In this document: positions 25,782-33,222 of the stretch, piece by piece
Layout: each line of letters starts with the position of its first letter
Position numbering within the stretch: the first letter of the stretch is position 1
Source: Clostridia bacterium
GTDB lineage: Bacteria > Bacillota > Clostridia > Christensenellales > Aristaeellaceae
NCBI GenBank assembly: GCA_017410445.1
Contig: JAFQQU010000192.1
Location: forward strand, 1 to 37,778
Length of the DNA: 37,778 bases
Direction: 5' to 3'
Notes under the pieces: model-generated
What the model was told of the DNA's origin: nothing
The model's database searches: none
What the model saw: only the letters and a program-made list of their open reading frames with translations
Program-made: the position numbers and the translations under genes

Positions 25782-26440
25782 GGGTGAAGACATACCGGGA
25801 ATTCCTCGCGGCGCTTGACGAGCTGGGCTTTCTCCTCTTCGGCGGCGGAAGCACGGGCATGCTGAAGCTCTCGGACATTACGGAGCCGGAGGCATGGTTT
25901 CGCGGCGGCGAGGACGACCCGTGGCACTGGCGGGAAATGCTGTGCGAGCGGAAGGACGGAGTATACGCCCGCGTGCTGGGCGGACAGACCTTCCTGATCT
26001 CGTGGAAGTGGTATCCGGCGTTTCTGGCGGCCTACCGGGACTGCGATACCCTGGACGAGCGGTATGAGGCCGGAATGGTGAGCGCGGCGGTGTGGCGGAT
26101 GCGGAACCTGTTTGAGGAGAAGCATGCGCTGGCCAAGCATGAGCTGAGCGCCCGATTCACCAAATCGGAGGTTACGAAAGGGCTTAACGTGCTTCAGCGG
26201 GAAATGTATATCACGATTTCCGGCGAGGTGCAGAAGCTGTCGGTGGATTTCAGGCCGGTCGGCTGGCCGTCGATGGAGTTCACCCGGGTGGAGGACTGGG
26301 CGCCGGAGGCGCTGGCCGAATCGGAAAAGCTGAACCCGAAGGAAATGCGGAAGGCCATCCGGCGCAGAGCGGGCGAGATCAGCCCGCAGGCAGACAAAGA
26401 GGCGCTGAACCGGCTGTTCGAGGAATGGGGCGTTGAGTAA
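25778..26440 (+). CDS. AlkZ-related protein
   Basis: This 220-residue protein resembles proteins annotated as AlkZ-related in Clostridia. The marks are PEAWFRGGEDDPWHWREML (37-55) and GVYARVLGGQTFLISWKWYPAF (61-82). A winged-helix-like stretch follows (about 115-150, KHELSARFTKSEVTKGLNVLQ). AlkZ itself excises DNA interstrand crosslinks through a QxQ/QxD motif, which I do not find here, so glycosylase activity is not supported. The family may bind DNA or another ligand. Its ATG overlaps the rhamnosidase stop (ATGA) and its stop directly abuts the next GTG, so translation is probably coupled to both neighbours. Confidence 0.65.
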   Translation: MRVKTYREFLAALDELGFLLFGGGSTGMLKLSDITEPEAWFRGGEDDPWHWREMLCERKDGVYARVLGGQTFLISWKWYPAFLAAYRDCDTLDERYEAGMVSAAVWRMRNLFEEKHALAKHELSARFTKSEVTKGLNVLQREMYITISGEVQKLSVDFRPVGWPSMEFTRVEDWAPEALAESEKLNPKEMRKAIRRRAGEISPQADKEALNRLFEEWGVE

Positions 26441-27001
26441 GTGAAGTATATCCGAAGACTTTTGTGGTTTGTGGCGACGCGGCTGGTGATGATCAGCGCG
26501 GTCGTCGGGCTGCTTACGCTGGTGTTCTATCTGGCGATGAACACGGCGAATATCTATCTTTTGCTGAGCGACGGCATGAAGCTGCGCGCCGAGGTCATCC
26601 TCACGCGCGACAACGCCGAGGAAATGCCCAGCTTCTTTACCGACGAATTCCTGCTGGACGACGAGACGCTGGCCATCGGCCTGTCGGAGCAGTCGCCCTA
26701 TGTGGATTACAGGATCGATTCGTTCAATTATGAGCTGAGCATGGAAAGCATGTGGGCCTGGCCGTGGGACAACACGGCGACGGCCACCATCGTCGAGAAG
26801 GTTCCGCGCATCGTAGGCTCTGTGCGCACGAACAGCCAGTCCCTGCTCAAGGCCGGGCTGATTTCGGCCACCCCGCCGCCGTGGTACGGCGGACGATACA
26901 CCGTCACGCTGCAGCGAATCGGCGGCCAGTGGAAGATCGCGGGTCTGAGACAGACTCAGCTGATCATCGAGCCGACGGCCGTTCCTTCGCAGCCCAAATA
27001 A
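26441..27001 (+). CDS. Single-pass membrane protein of unknown function
   Basis: I do not recognise this 186-residue protein. It has one hydrophobic segment (about 12-37) after an Arg/Lys-rich start, so the remaining 150 residues should lie outside the membrane. The outer part contains a Trp-rich turn (MWAWPWDN near 104-111), mixed beta strands and a WKIAGLRQTQL strand near the end. This fits a small NTF2- or cystatin-like domain, but that is a guess. The GTG start touches the preceding stop codon with no gap, so it relies on translational coupling. dusB follows after 27 bases. Confidence 0.75.
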   Translation: MKYIRRLLWFVATRLVMISAVVGLLTLVFYLAMNTANIYLLLSDGMKLRAEVILTRDNAEEMPSFFTDEFLLDDETLAIGLSEQSPYVDYRIDSFNYELSMESMWAWPWDNTATATIVEKVPRIVGSVRTNSQSLLKAGLISATPPPWYGGRYTVTLQRIGGQWKIAGLRQTQLIIEPTAVPSQPK

Positions 27002-27028
27002 GCGCGCACGGAATGAGGAGAAATAGCT

Positions 27029-28021
27029 ATGCAGATCGGTCAGCTGGCCATGCCGGCCGGCGCGGCGCTGGCGCCCATGGCGGGCGTAACGGACATGCCC
27101 ATGCGCATCCTCTGCTTTGAGCAGGGCGCCGCGTGGGCGGTGACGGAGATGATCAGCGCCAAAGGATACCTCTATGCGCCCGAGAACACCCGGGCCATCG
27201 AAGAGCTGCTCCGGCGCGACCCCGCAGAGGGCCCGCTGGGGCTTCAGCTATTCGGCAAGGAGCCGGAATTCATGGCGGAGGCGGCGGCGAAGCTCTCCGG
27301 ACAGGGATTTGCCTTCATCGACATCAATATGGGCTGTCCGGCGCACCGGATTGTCGGAAACGGCGAGGGATCGGCGCTGATGAAGACGCCTGATCTGGCC
27401 GGAAGAATCATCGAGGCGACGGTGAAGGCGTCTTCCGTGCCTGTGACGGTCAAAATGCGGGCCGGGTGGGACGAGACGTGCATCAACGCCGTCGAGCTGT
27501 CGGAAATCGCGGAGCAGGCGGGCGCGGCCGCGCTCACCATTCACCCCCGCACCCGGGTGCAGCAGTATTCCGGCCATTCGGACTGGGAGATCATCCGCAG
27601 GGTGAAGGAGCGGGTGCATATCCCGGTCATCGGAAACGGAGACGTGACCTCCGCGGACGAATACGAGCGCATGATCCGGGAGACCGGCTGCGACGCGGTC
27701 GCCATCGGCCGGGGCGCGCAGGGAAACCCGTGGATCTTTGCGGAAATCAAAGCCCGCATCGAGGGCAGGCCCTATGAAAAGCCCGCCTTTCGCGAGAAGG
27801 TGGAAGCGGCCATCCGCCACGGCAGAATGCAGGCCGAATACATCGGCGAATCGGGTGCGGCGCGCGAAATGCGCAAGCACCTGATCTGGTATCTGCAGGG
27901 CATGAAGGGCTGCGCGCGCGTGCGCGAACAGCTGGGAAAGATCAACACGCTGGACGAGATGAACCGCGTGCTTCTGGAGTATGCGGACAGACTGCAGGAA
28001 AGGCAGGAAAGCCATGAGTAA
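27029..28021 (+). CDS. dusB: tRNA-dihydrouridine synthase DusB
   Basis: This 330-residue FMN enzyme reduces uridines in the tRNA D-loop. It shows the Dus TIM-barrel motifs in order: APMAGVTDMPMR (15-26), TEMISAKG (39-46), INMGCPAHRIVGNGEGSALM (99-118) with catalytic Cys103, VKMRAGWDE, IHPRTRVQQYSGHSDW, VIGNGDVTS and AIGRGAQGNPW. A C-terminal helical tRNA-binding domain follows. A GAGGAG site lies before the ATG. The last 8 bases overlap the next gene. Confidence 0.96.
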   Translation: MQIGQLAMPAGAALAPMAGVTDMPMRILCFEQGAAWAVTEMISAKGYLYAPENTRAIEELLRRDPAEGPLGLQLFGKEPEFMAEAAAKLSGQGFAFIDINMGCPAHRIVGNGEGSALMKTPDLAGRIIEATVKASSVPVTVKMRAGWDETCINAVELSEIAEQAGAAALTIHPRTRVQQYSGHSDWEIIRRVKERVHIPVIGNGDVTSADEYERMIRETGCDAVAIGRGAQGNPWIFAEIKARIEGRPYEKPAFREKVEAAIRHGRMQAEYIGESGAAREMRKHLIWYLQGMKGCARVREQLGKINTLDEMNRVLLEYADRLQERQESHE

Positions 28022-29510
28022 ATCCCGGATGGCGCGTCTGTGCGCGCTGGCGCTTTGCGTGCTGCTTGCGCTGGGCGCGTGTCTTCCGGCCCGCGCGCAG
28101 GCGGAGGAGGAGACGGGCCGGGATAAATACGATCTGGCCATTGAGGTTTCCCTCGCCGAGCAGCTGGTCCGCGTGACCGAAACTCTTGAATACACCAACA
28201 GAACCGGCGCAGAGCTGAACGGCATGATGTTCTGCGTCTATGCAAATACGCTCAGGCGGCAGACTTCCGTTCCGGTAGAGGCCGACTTGTTCAGCTGCGC
28301 CTTTCCGGAGGGATACGCCCCGGGAGGCGTTGATTTTATGAGCGTTCAGGTGAACGGCGAGGCGGCGGAATGGGGCGTTCAGGGCAGCAGCGAGAGCTTT
28401 CTGAGGGTGGAGTGCCATCTTGAGCCCGGGGAAACTGCGCTGTTCCGGTTCGATTTTTACGTATTGCTCCCGGTGTATTCGGGCGCGATGGGCATAGGCG
28501 ACCTCACATGGCGGCTGACCAACTTCTATCCGGTTGCGGCGGTGTGGGACGAGTATCTTCAGGACTTTCCGCTGAACGGCTATACCGCCATGACCGAGCC
28601 GCTCTTTTCGGACGCGGCGGATTATCACGCGACCATCTCGCTGCCGGAGACCTATCATCTGGCCGCGCCGGGCGATGTCCGCGCGACGACGGATCAGAGC
28701 GGCATGGTCCATTATGATATTCAGGCGGAGGGCGTGCGCGAGCTGGCGCTCATCTTCAGCCGGAAGACGACCGACCGGACAGAGACGCTTGACAGCGGCG
28801 TGACCGTGCGCGCGCTCGGAAACACCCGCCAGAACGCGGAAAAGATGAAGTCTCTCGCAGCGGACGCGCTTTCGTGGATGGAGCATGTGCTGGGCGCGTA
28901 TCCGTGGCCGACGCTGACGCTCATTGAAACCGAGTATCTGTATGAGGGCGCGTCTTATCCGGGCGTGATTCAGGTGTCGAGTGATGCGCTGAAGGGAGAC
29001 GCGGACGCGCTTCACGATCTCATATACAATCTGGTGGCGCATCAGTATTTTTCCGGGATCGTCGGAAACAGCCGGGGAAGCGCCGCATGGCTCAGCGAGA
29101 CGCTCAGCTCCTACATGGCCCTGCTCAGCTACATGGACCGGGACGGAAACAACGAGCGGTATCTTAAGCGCTTCAACCGGCAGATTCTCCCCTCTCTTCA
29201 GATTACCATCCCCGGCGACGTGACCCCGGACAGCAGTACCGAGCGGTTCACCTCGCGGATGGAGTTTGAGCTGGTGGTGATCGACCGGGGCTGCGTGGTG
29301 CTGCACGACATTCAGAGCTCGATGGGCTATGAGAAGTTCCTGAGCGCGCTGAAGCTCTATGTGGAGCGGATGCATTTCAAAAACGCGACCGCCGCCGACC
29401 TTCTGGAGATACTGAACGAGGTCAGCGGACGGCGGTGGGACGAATTTCTGTACGGACAGATGCACAATATGAACGATTTCCTGACCGAGAAGATCGAATG
29501 GTATGAATGA
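28014..29510 (+). CDS. Degenerate M1-family metallopeptidase-like secreted protein
   Basis: This 498-residue exported protein has the layout of an M1 (gluzincin) aminopeptidase but lacks the zinc site. After a signal sequence (possible lipobox LGAC with Cys23, or cleavage after ARA), residues about 38-250 form the beta-rich N-terminal domain, and 260-480 the peptidase-like part. The substrate motif GxMEN is replaced by GASYPG (312-317). The HExxH motif is replaced by NLVAH (339-343) in the context YNLVAHQYF. The third ligand Glu362 in WLSET is retained. It is probably a pseudoenzyme acting as a binding or scaffold protein. It overlaps dusB by 8 bases. The frame is intact with no sign of decay. 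Confidence 0.78.
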   Translation: MSKSRMARLCALALCVLLALGACLPARAQAEEETGRDKYDLAIEVSLAEQLVRVTETLEYTNRTGAELNGMMFCVYANTLRRQTSVPVEADLFSCAFPEGYAPGGVDFMSVQVNGEAAEWGVQGSSESFLRVECHLEPGETALFRFDFYVLLPVYSGAMGIGDLTWRLTNFYPVAAVWDEYLQDFPLNGYTAMTEPLFSDAADYHATISLPETYHLAAPGDVRATTDQSGMVHYDIQAEGVRELALIFSRKTTDRTETLDSGVTVRALGNTRQNAEKMKSLAADALSWMEHVLGAYPWPTLTLIETEYLYEGASYPGVIQVSSDALKGDADALHDLIYNLVAHQYFSGIVGNSRGSAAWLSETLSSYMALLSYMDRDGNNERYLKRFNRQILPSLQITIPGDVTPDSSTERFTSRMEFELVVIDRGCVVLHDIQSSMGYEKFLSALKLYVERMHFKNATAADLLEILNEVSGRRWDEFLYGQMHNMNDFLTEKIEWYE

Positions 29511-29552
29511 GCCATTCTCTGCGGTGAGAAATAGAGACAGGAGGAAGTAAAA

Positions 29553-30278
29553 ATGCTGGTAGCGGGACACAGGGGCGTGCGCGTGGGCGCGCCGGAAAAC
29601 ACGATGGAGGCCTTCCTGATTGCGGCGAAGGCGGGCGCTGACATGATCGAGACCGATACCCACATGACCAAGGACGGCGTGATCATCCTGATGCACGATC
29701 ACACCATCGACCGGACCACCTCCGGCACCGGCCTCATCAGGGAAAAGACCTGCGCCGAAATCAAGGCGATTGCCCCGGAAGTGCCGACGCTTGAGGAGTT
29801 CCTCGAGGGCATGAAGGACTATCCGGAGATGACCTACAACTTCGAGCTCAAGGATTATCCGGCGGACGGCGAGGAGTGGGCCTGGGAATCGATGAGAAAG
29901 ACCATCGAGCTGGTGAAGAAGTACGGCCTGGAGGACAGGTGCGTCATCAATTCCTTCAGCGGAAAGCTGCTGGAGAAGGTGGACGCAGAGTATGATCACC
30001 GGTTCAGGCTGCACGGCTTCTATCCGTATCACATCCTCGGCGAGTGCGACGGAAACCCGATGGAGTATCTGTTCTGCGCCTGCCTGTGGGGCGCGGGCTC
30101 GCTGGAGAACAGGCAGCTGTATACCGATCTGATCGAAGGCGGCGTCGAGCCGTGGGTGGGCGCGAGCGTTAAGACCAAGGAACAGCTGAAGCTGGCCGCG
30201 GACAACGGCGCGAAGCTGGTCACGACGGATGATCCCATTCAGACGATTCAGTATCTGAAGGAACTGGGATTGAGATAA
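29553..30278 (+). CDS. Glycerophosphodiester phosphodiesterase
   Basis: This 241-residue cytoplasmic enzyme splits glycerophosphodiesters to sn-glycerol 3-phosphate and an alcohol. The GDPD signatures are complete: His6-Arg7 in GHRG, PENTMEAF (14-21), Glu33 and Asp35 in IETDTHMTKDG, and His48 in LMHDHTIDRTT. The C-terminal TTDDPIQTIQYL matches the end of the TIM barrel. It resembles UgpQ in size, without signal or membrane segments. AGGAGG lies just before the ATG. It follows the pseudo-M1 gene by 42 bases and precedes a terminator, so it is probably the last gene of the motor-pair transcript. Confidence 0.94.
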   Translation: MLVAGHRGVRVGAPENTMEAFLIAAKAGADMIETDTHMTKDGVIILMHDHTIDRTTSGTGLIREKTCAEIKAIAPEVPTLEEFLEGMKDYPEMTYNFELKDYPADGEEWAWESMRKTIELVKKYGLEDRCVINSFSGKLLEKVDAEYDHRFRLHGFYPYHILGECDGNPMEYLFCACLWGAGSLENRQLYTDLIEGGVEPWVGASVKTKEQLKLAADNGAKLVTTDDPIQTIQYLKELGLR

Positions 30279-30306
30279 TCGGTGGCATACGCAGGAGCAA
30301 AAAGAG

Positions 30307-30340
30307 CGCCTCTCCGGCACGGACAGCCGGGGAGGCGTTT
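30307..30340. terminator. Terminator closing the eight-gene unit
   Basis: A 12-bp stem (30307-30318 with 30326-30337, one G-T pair) and a 7-base loop are followed by TTT on the plus strand and preceded by an A run. It lies 28 bases after the phosphodiesterase stop. Confidence 0.75.
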
Positions 30341-30371
30341 GGCGAAATAAGCAGAAAGAGGAGCGGGAAGC

Positions 30372-31715
30372 ATGAAGCGGTTTGCTTCGTATCTTACTTT
30401 GGCATGCATGATGGCGATGATGATCCTTCCGGGCGGAGCTGCACGGGCAGCGGGCGTCGATTCGCTGGAAGTATCTGCGGAAATCGCCGTGTTCAGCAGC
30501 ACGAGCGAAAAGCTGGTCCGCACCTGCGGAAAGACCGCCTCCCTGTCTGATTTGTCGGGAGACGAGTATTACACGTATTTCTTCACCCTGCGCAACAATG
30601 GCAAGGAGACTGTCAGCATCCGGAACATGCAGGTTTCGGTGGACGGCAGCGAAAAGTGGGGCTGGAAGGATTTCACCCTCGAGCCGAACACGTATATCCG
30701 GCTGCACGTCTATTATTCCAACATGAAAATCCGGCAGACCGAGGGCGAGCACACCGTCGCGTGGTACATCGACGGGCAGGAAATCCACAGGGAGTCCTTC
30801 CGGCTGAGCGAGGAAATGGACTGGGACGAAGTGTTCCCGGCGCCGTCCAACGCTGAGATTTCTCAGCATAACCGGCAGTCGGCCATGCGCTCTCCCTATC
30901 TGCACGCCTGGGTCGGGCTGGACGATGAGGACCGGTTTACCGAGTATTCCGTCGATTTCCGGGCGGACATGCTGCCCAAGGCGACGTATCTGTGCCTTGC
31001 CAACATGCGCATGGACCTGACGCCGCTCAAAAAGCGCTATTCGAACGTCCATACCGAATATGAATACGTCAACATGTACGCCGGCTTCCAGCGCCGCTGG
31101 ACGGACAAGGTGTCTATTCTCTCCTTCTGGGATATCTACTACACCGATTCGTCCGGCCGGCAGCAGACCCTGCGCGCAAAGAGGATCTATCCGGAGGAGG
31201 GCGGGAACGATTCCTTCACCGGCGAGGGCGAGGGCGCGCATACGCTGGTTCCGTATGAATGGCAGGAAGACAAGTGGTACCGCATGCTGCTGCAGAGCCT
31301 GCCGTCTCACGAGACCGGCACGACGCATGTAGAGCAGTGGGTGTGCGATCTGGAGAGCGGCGAATGGACGATGCTTTGTCGATACGACACCGGCATCCCG
31401 GATTCAACCTTCCGGGGCCCGCTCTGCTTCTTCCTCGAGAATTTCGACAACGAGTATTCCGGCGAGGTGCGCACGATGGCGGTCTGCAATGTCCGCGTCA
31501 AGGACCTCTCCGGCCGCTGGCGCGGGATTGATTCGGCCTATATCGGCTCCAGCGGCGGACTGCCCAAACATGACGGCAGCTACGCCTACGGCTCGGATGG
31601 CGACCGATTCTGGATGATCACCAGCGGCGTGGGCGGCGACTGGTACGGTCAGGGCCGCGTTCGGCAGAACAAGACCTTCCGCGTTAGCCACGTTTCCTCG
31701 GACAGCCCGTATTGA
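30372..31715 (+). CDS. Secreted DUF3472 protein
   Basis: This 447-residue exported protein has a signal peptide (about 1-26, GGAARA then AG) and a DUF3472 region (about 190-390). The family marks are a strand with YLCLANMRMDL, then VNMYAGFQRR, SILSFWDIYYTD, GEGEGAHTLVPYEWQEDKWYR split over strands, GTTHVEQWVCD, GEWTMLCRYD and FFLENFDNEYSGEVR. Residues about 30-150 form a separate beta domain. DUF3472 has no assigned reaction; the all-beta folds suggest carbohydrate or wall binding. It starts after a terminator, so it probably has its own promoter, though I see none that is clear in the 31 bases left. It ends at a convergent terminator. Confidence 0.85.
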   Translation: MKRFASYLTLACMMAMMILPGGAARAAGVDSLEVSAEIAVFSSTSEKLVRTCGKTASLSDLSGDEYYTYFFTLRNNGKETVSIRNMQVSVDGSEKWGWKDFTLEPNTYIRLHVYYSNMKIRQTEGEHTVAWYIDGQEIHRESFRLSEEMDWDEVFPAPSNAEISQHNRQSAMRSPYLHAWVGLDDEDRFTEYSVDFRADMLPKATYLCLANMRMDLTPLKKRYSNVHTEYEYVNMYAGFQRRWTDKVSILSFWDIYYTDSSGRQQTLRAKRIYPEEGGNDSFTGEGEGAHTLVPYEWQEDKWYRMLLQSLPSHETGTTHVEQWVCDLESGEWTMLCRYDTGIPDSTFRGPLCFFLENFDNEYSGEVRTMAVCNVRVKDLSGRWRGIDSAYIGSSGGLPKHDGSYAYGSDGDRFWMITSGVGGDWYGQGRVRQNKTFRVSHVSSDSPY

Positions 31716-31727
31716 GAACATGAAAAG

Positions 31728-31776
31728 ACCCGGAACCGGTTTCCCTGATGTATGGGGGAGCCGGTTCCGGGTTTGT
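31728..31776. terminator. Bidirectional terminator
   Basis: ACCCGGAACCGG (31728-31739) pairs with CCGGTTCCGGGT (31761-31772), with further pairing inside. T-rich tails follow on both strands. It lies between the DUF3472 gene and the convergent nucleotidyltransferase, whose stop codon touches its end. Confidence 0.85.
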
Positions 31777-32846
31777 TATTGTCTGTATGTTTCGATGAAT
31801 GCGTCGATATCGGGATATCGGTTTTCGGTCAGAGCGGCCTGCTCATACAGGCGGCGGTAGTGACTGAGCGCTTCGTCGAACGACTGCGCCGTCTTCATGA
31901 GGTCGTTTGGGTCATATCCGCCCAGAACATCGATTCCGCCGGTCTCCATTTCTTCGGAGATATCGGAGAGCATGGCGTTCATGCTGATCATGCTCATGAA
32001 GGCGAGGTGACGGTTGTTTTCCTGTGCGGCGAGGAACATCTTGTTTCGCCAGTTGGAGAACATCTCTTCATAGGTGCCGCGCAGTACGTCGGCGTCCGGT
32101 TCGCTTTTCGCGCGCGCAAACATCCGGCGGACTTCGTGAAAGCACCTGCGGATCTCGCGGATGAGGAGAAGAGAGGTCCCCTTCAGAGCCTCGTCGGATT
32201 CCGCCGAGACGACTGACTCGATCAGCCCGGTGAGATTAGCGGGGCGGAGGGGCATGGCGTTCAGCTCGTCGTAGGCGCGGCGCACGCTTTTGCGGAAATA
32301 CCGCTTGTTGAGCAGGGCGACGGCGTTTTCCGTGTAGTAGATCACCCCGCCCGCAGCGTTCAGGATATCCGAATGATTGTCCGCGGTCAGCGCGTCCGTG
32401 AGACATCCCTCGGCCATGCGGAGCTGGGATGCGGCCTTTTCATAATCCGCTTCGGACAGGGGAGAGGTGAGAACGGTGCGGGCCCGCGCGCGCAGCGCTT
32501 CCAGCTCAGACAGATACTTTTCATCCGCGTGCCAGACGACGATCGAGTCCATGAGCTTGGCGATGTGCGGGTGTGGATACTGCGCGTCTTCGCGGAGGCT
32601 GTCCCATGTGGTGCAGTAGAGATCGTGGCCGACGCCGAGGTCGTCCTGTATGAAGGTATGGGCCAGCTGGTATCCGCGCTCGTCGTTGATGAGGATCAGA
32701 AGATCCAGATCGGACTTTTCGTGGATATCGCCGGTGGCAAACGAGCCTCCGACCGCGATCAGCGCGAGCGAGCCGGGGCAGACGGCGGCGGCCTTTTCAA
32801 TGATTGCGTCAATGATTTTCCGGTTTCGCCGGTCTAAGTAAGTCAT
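31776..32846 (-). CDS. Nucleotidyltransferase-fold protein with helical C-terminal domain
   Basis: This 356-residue protein has an N-terminal minimal nucleotidyltransferase domain with VGGSFATGDIHEKSDLDLL: Gly34-Ser35 and the metal-binding Asp46 and Asp48. The remaining 230 residues are helical, with repeated basic and acidic helices, as in aminoglycoside-nucleotidyltransferase-type or streptomycin-type enzymes. The substrate is unknown; antibiotic modification is possible but not supported beyond the fold. ATG 32846 has GGAGAG 8 bases upstream. It is the last gene of the GH31 unit, 28 bases after the small membrane protein. Confidence 0.82.
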   Translation of the reverse strand: MTYLDRRNRKIIDAIIEKAAAVCPGSLALIAVGGSFATGDIHEKSDLDLLILINDERGYQLAHTFIQDDLGVGHDLYCTTWDSLREDAQYPHPHIAKLMDSIVVWHADEKYLSELEALRARARTVLTSPLSEADYEKAASQLRMAEGCLTDALTADNHSDILNAAGGVIYYTENAVALLNKRYFRKSVRRAYDELNAMPLRPANLTGLIESVVSAESDEALKGTSLLLIREIRRCFHEVRRMFARAKSEPDADVLRGTYEEMFSNWRNKMFLAAQENNRHLAFMSMISMNAMLSDISEEMETGGIDVLGGYDPNDLMKTAQSFDEALSHYRRLYEQAALTENRYPDIDAFIETYRQ

Positions 32847-32874
32847 AAGAATCTCTCCGGTATGTGAAATCAGG

Positions 32875-33204
32875 TCATCCCTTCCCCGGAATCCAATCAA
32901 GAAGAACGCACAGACAGCAGAGCAGCCCGAACGAGATCAGCGGCAGAAACTGCCAGACCATCGCCCGGCCGTACTCGCCCTTGCTGCGCAGAATCAGCGA
33001 CTGGATCATCCCGGCGAAGAAAAACAGAGCAACGGGAACGCTCAGCCAGCCAACGAGGCTTACAATGAAGATATACAGGCTGTTCGTCGCGCCGATGGCG
33101 CTTTCCGGGGCCATGCCCATGAGCCAGCTGAGAATCGACAGCGGGATGTACAGGGCAAAGAGGACGTTTTGTGTAACGAGGCTGATGGTTTTCAGGTTCT
33201 TCAT
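32875..33204 (-). CDS. Small three-helix membrane protein of unknown function
   Basis: I do not recognise this 109-residue protein. It has three hydrophobic segments (about 9-31, 40-67 and 82-105), a conserved-looking YRG-type loop region (SKGEYGRAMVW) and a short hydrophilic tail. It lies 18 bases after the GH31 stop and 28 bases before the nucleotidyltransferase, so all three are probably cotranscribed. A weak AAAGGG site precedes the ATG. Confidence 0.78.
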   Translation of the reverse strand: MKNLKTISLVTQNVLFALYIPLSILSWLMGMAPESAIGATNSLYIFIVSLVGWLSVPVALFFFAGMIQSLILRSKGEYGRAMVWQFLPLISFGLLCCLCVLLDWIPGKG

Positions 33205-33222
33205 GGCGGATGTGCCCTTTCT

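Noticed and set aside
20404-26440. Complete Zorya defence system
   Set aside because: ZorA- and ZorB-like subunits are present, but no ZorC, SNF2-type ZorD helicase or HNH ZorE is encoded nearby. Only the motor half can be claimed.
27942-31328. Long minus-strand frame (1128 codons) opposite dusB, pseudo-M1, phosphodiesterase and DUF3472 genes
   Set aside because: It runs across four well-supported plus-strand genes and a terminator, and has no ribosome-binding site or recognisable domain.
31776-32846. MNT-HEPN toxin-antitoxin system
   Set aside because: The nucleotidyltransferase has its own long C-terminal helical domain, and the adjacent small gene is a three-helix membrane protein, not a HEPN protein.
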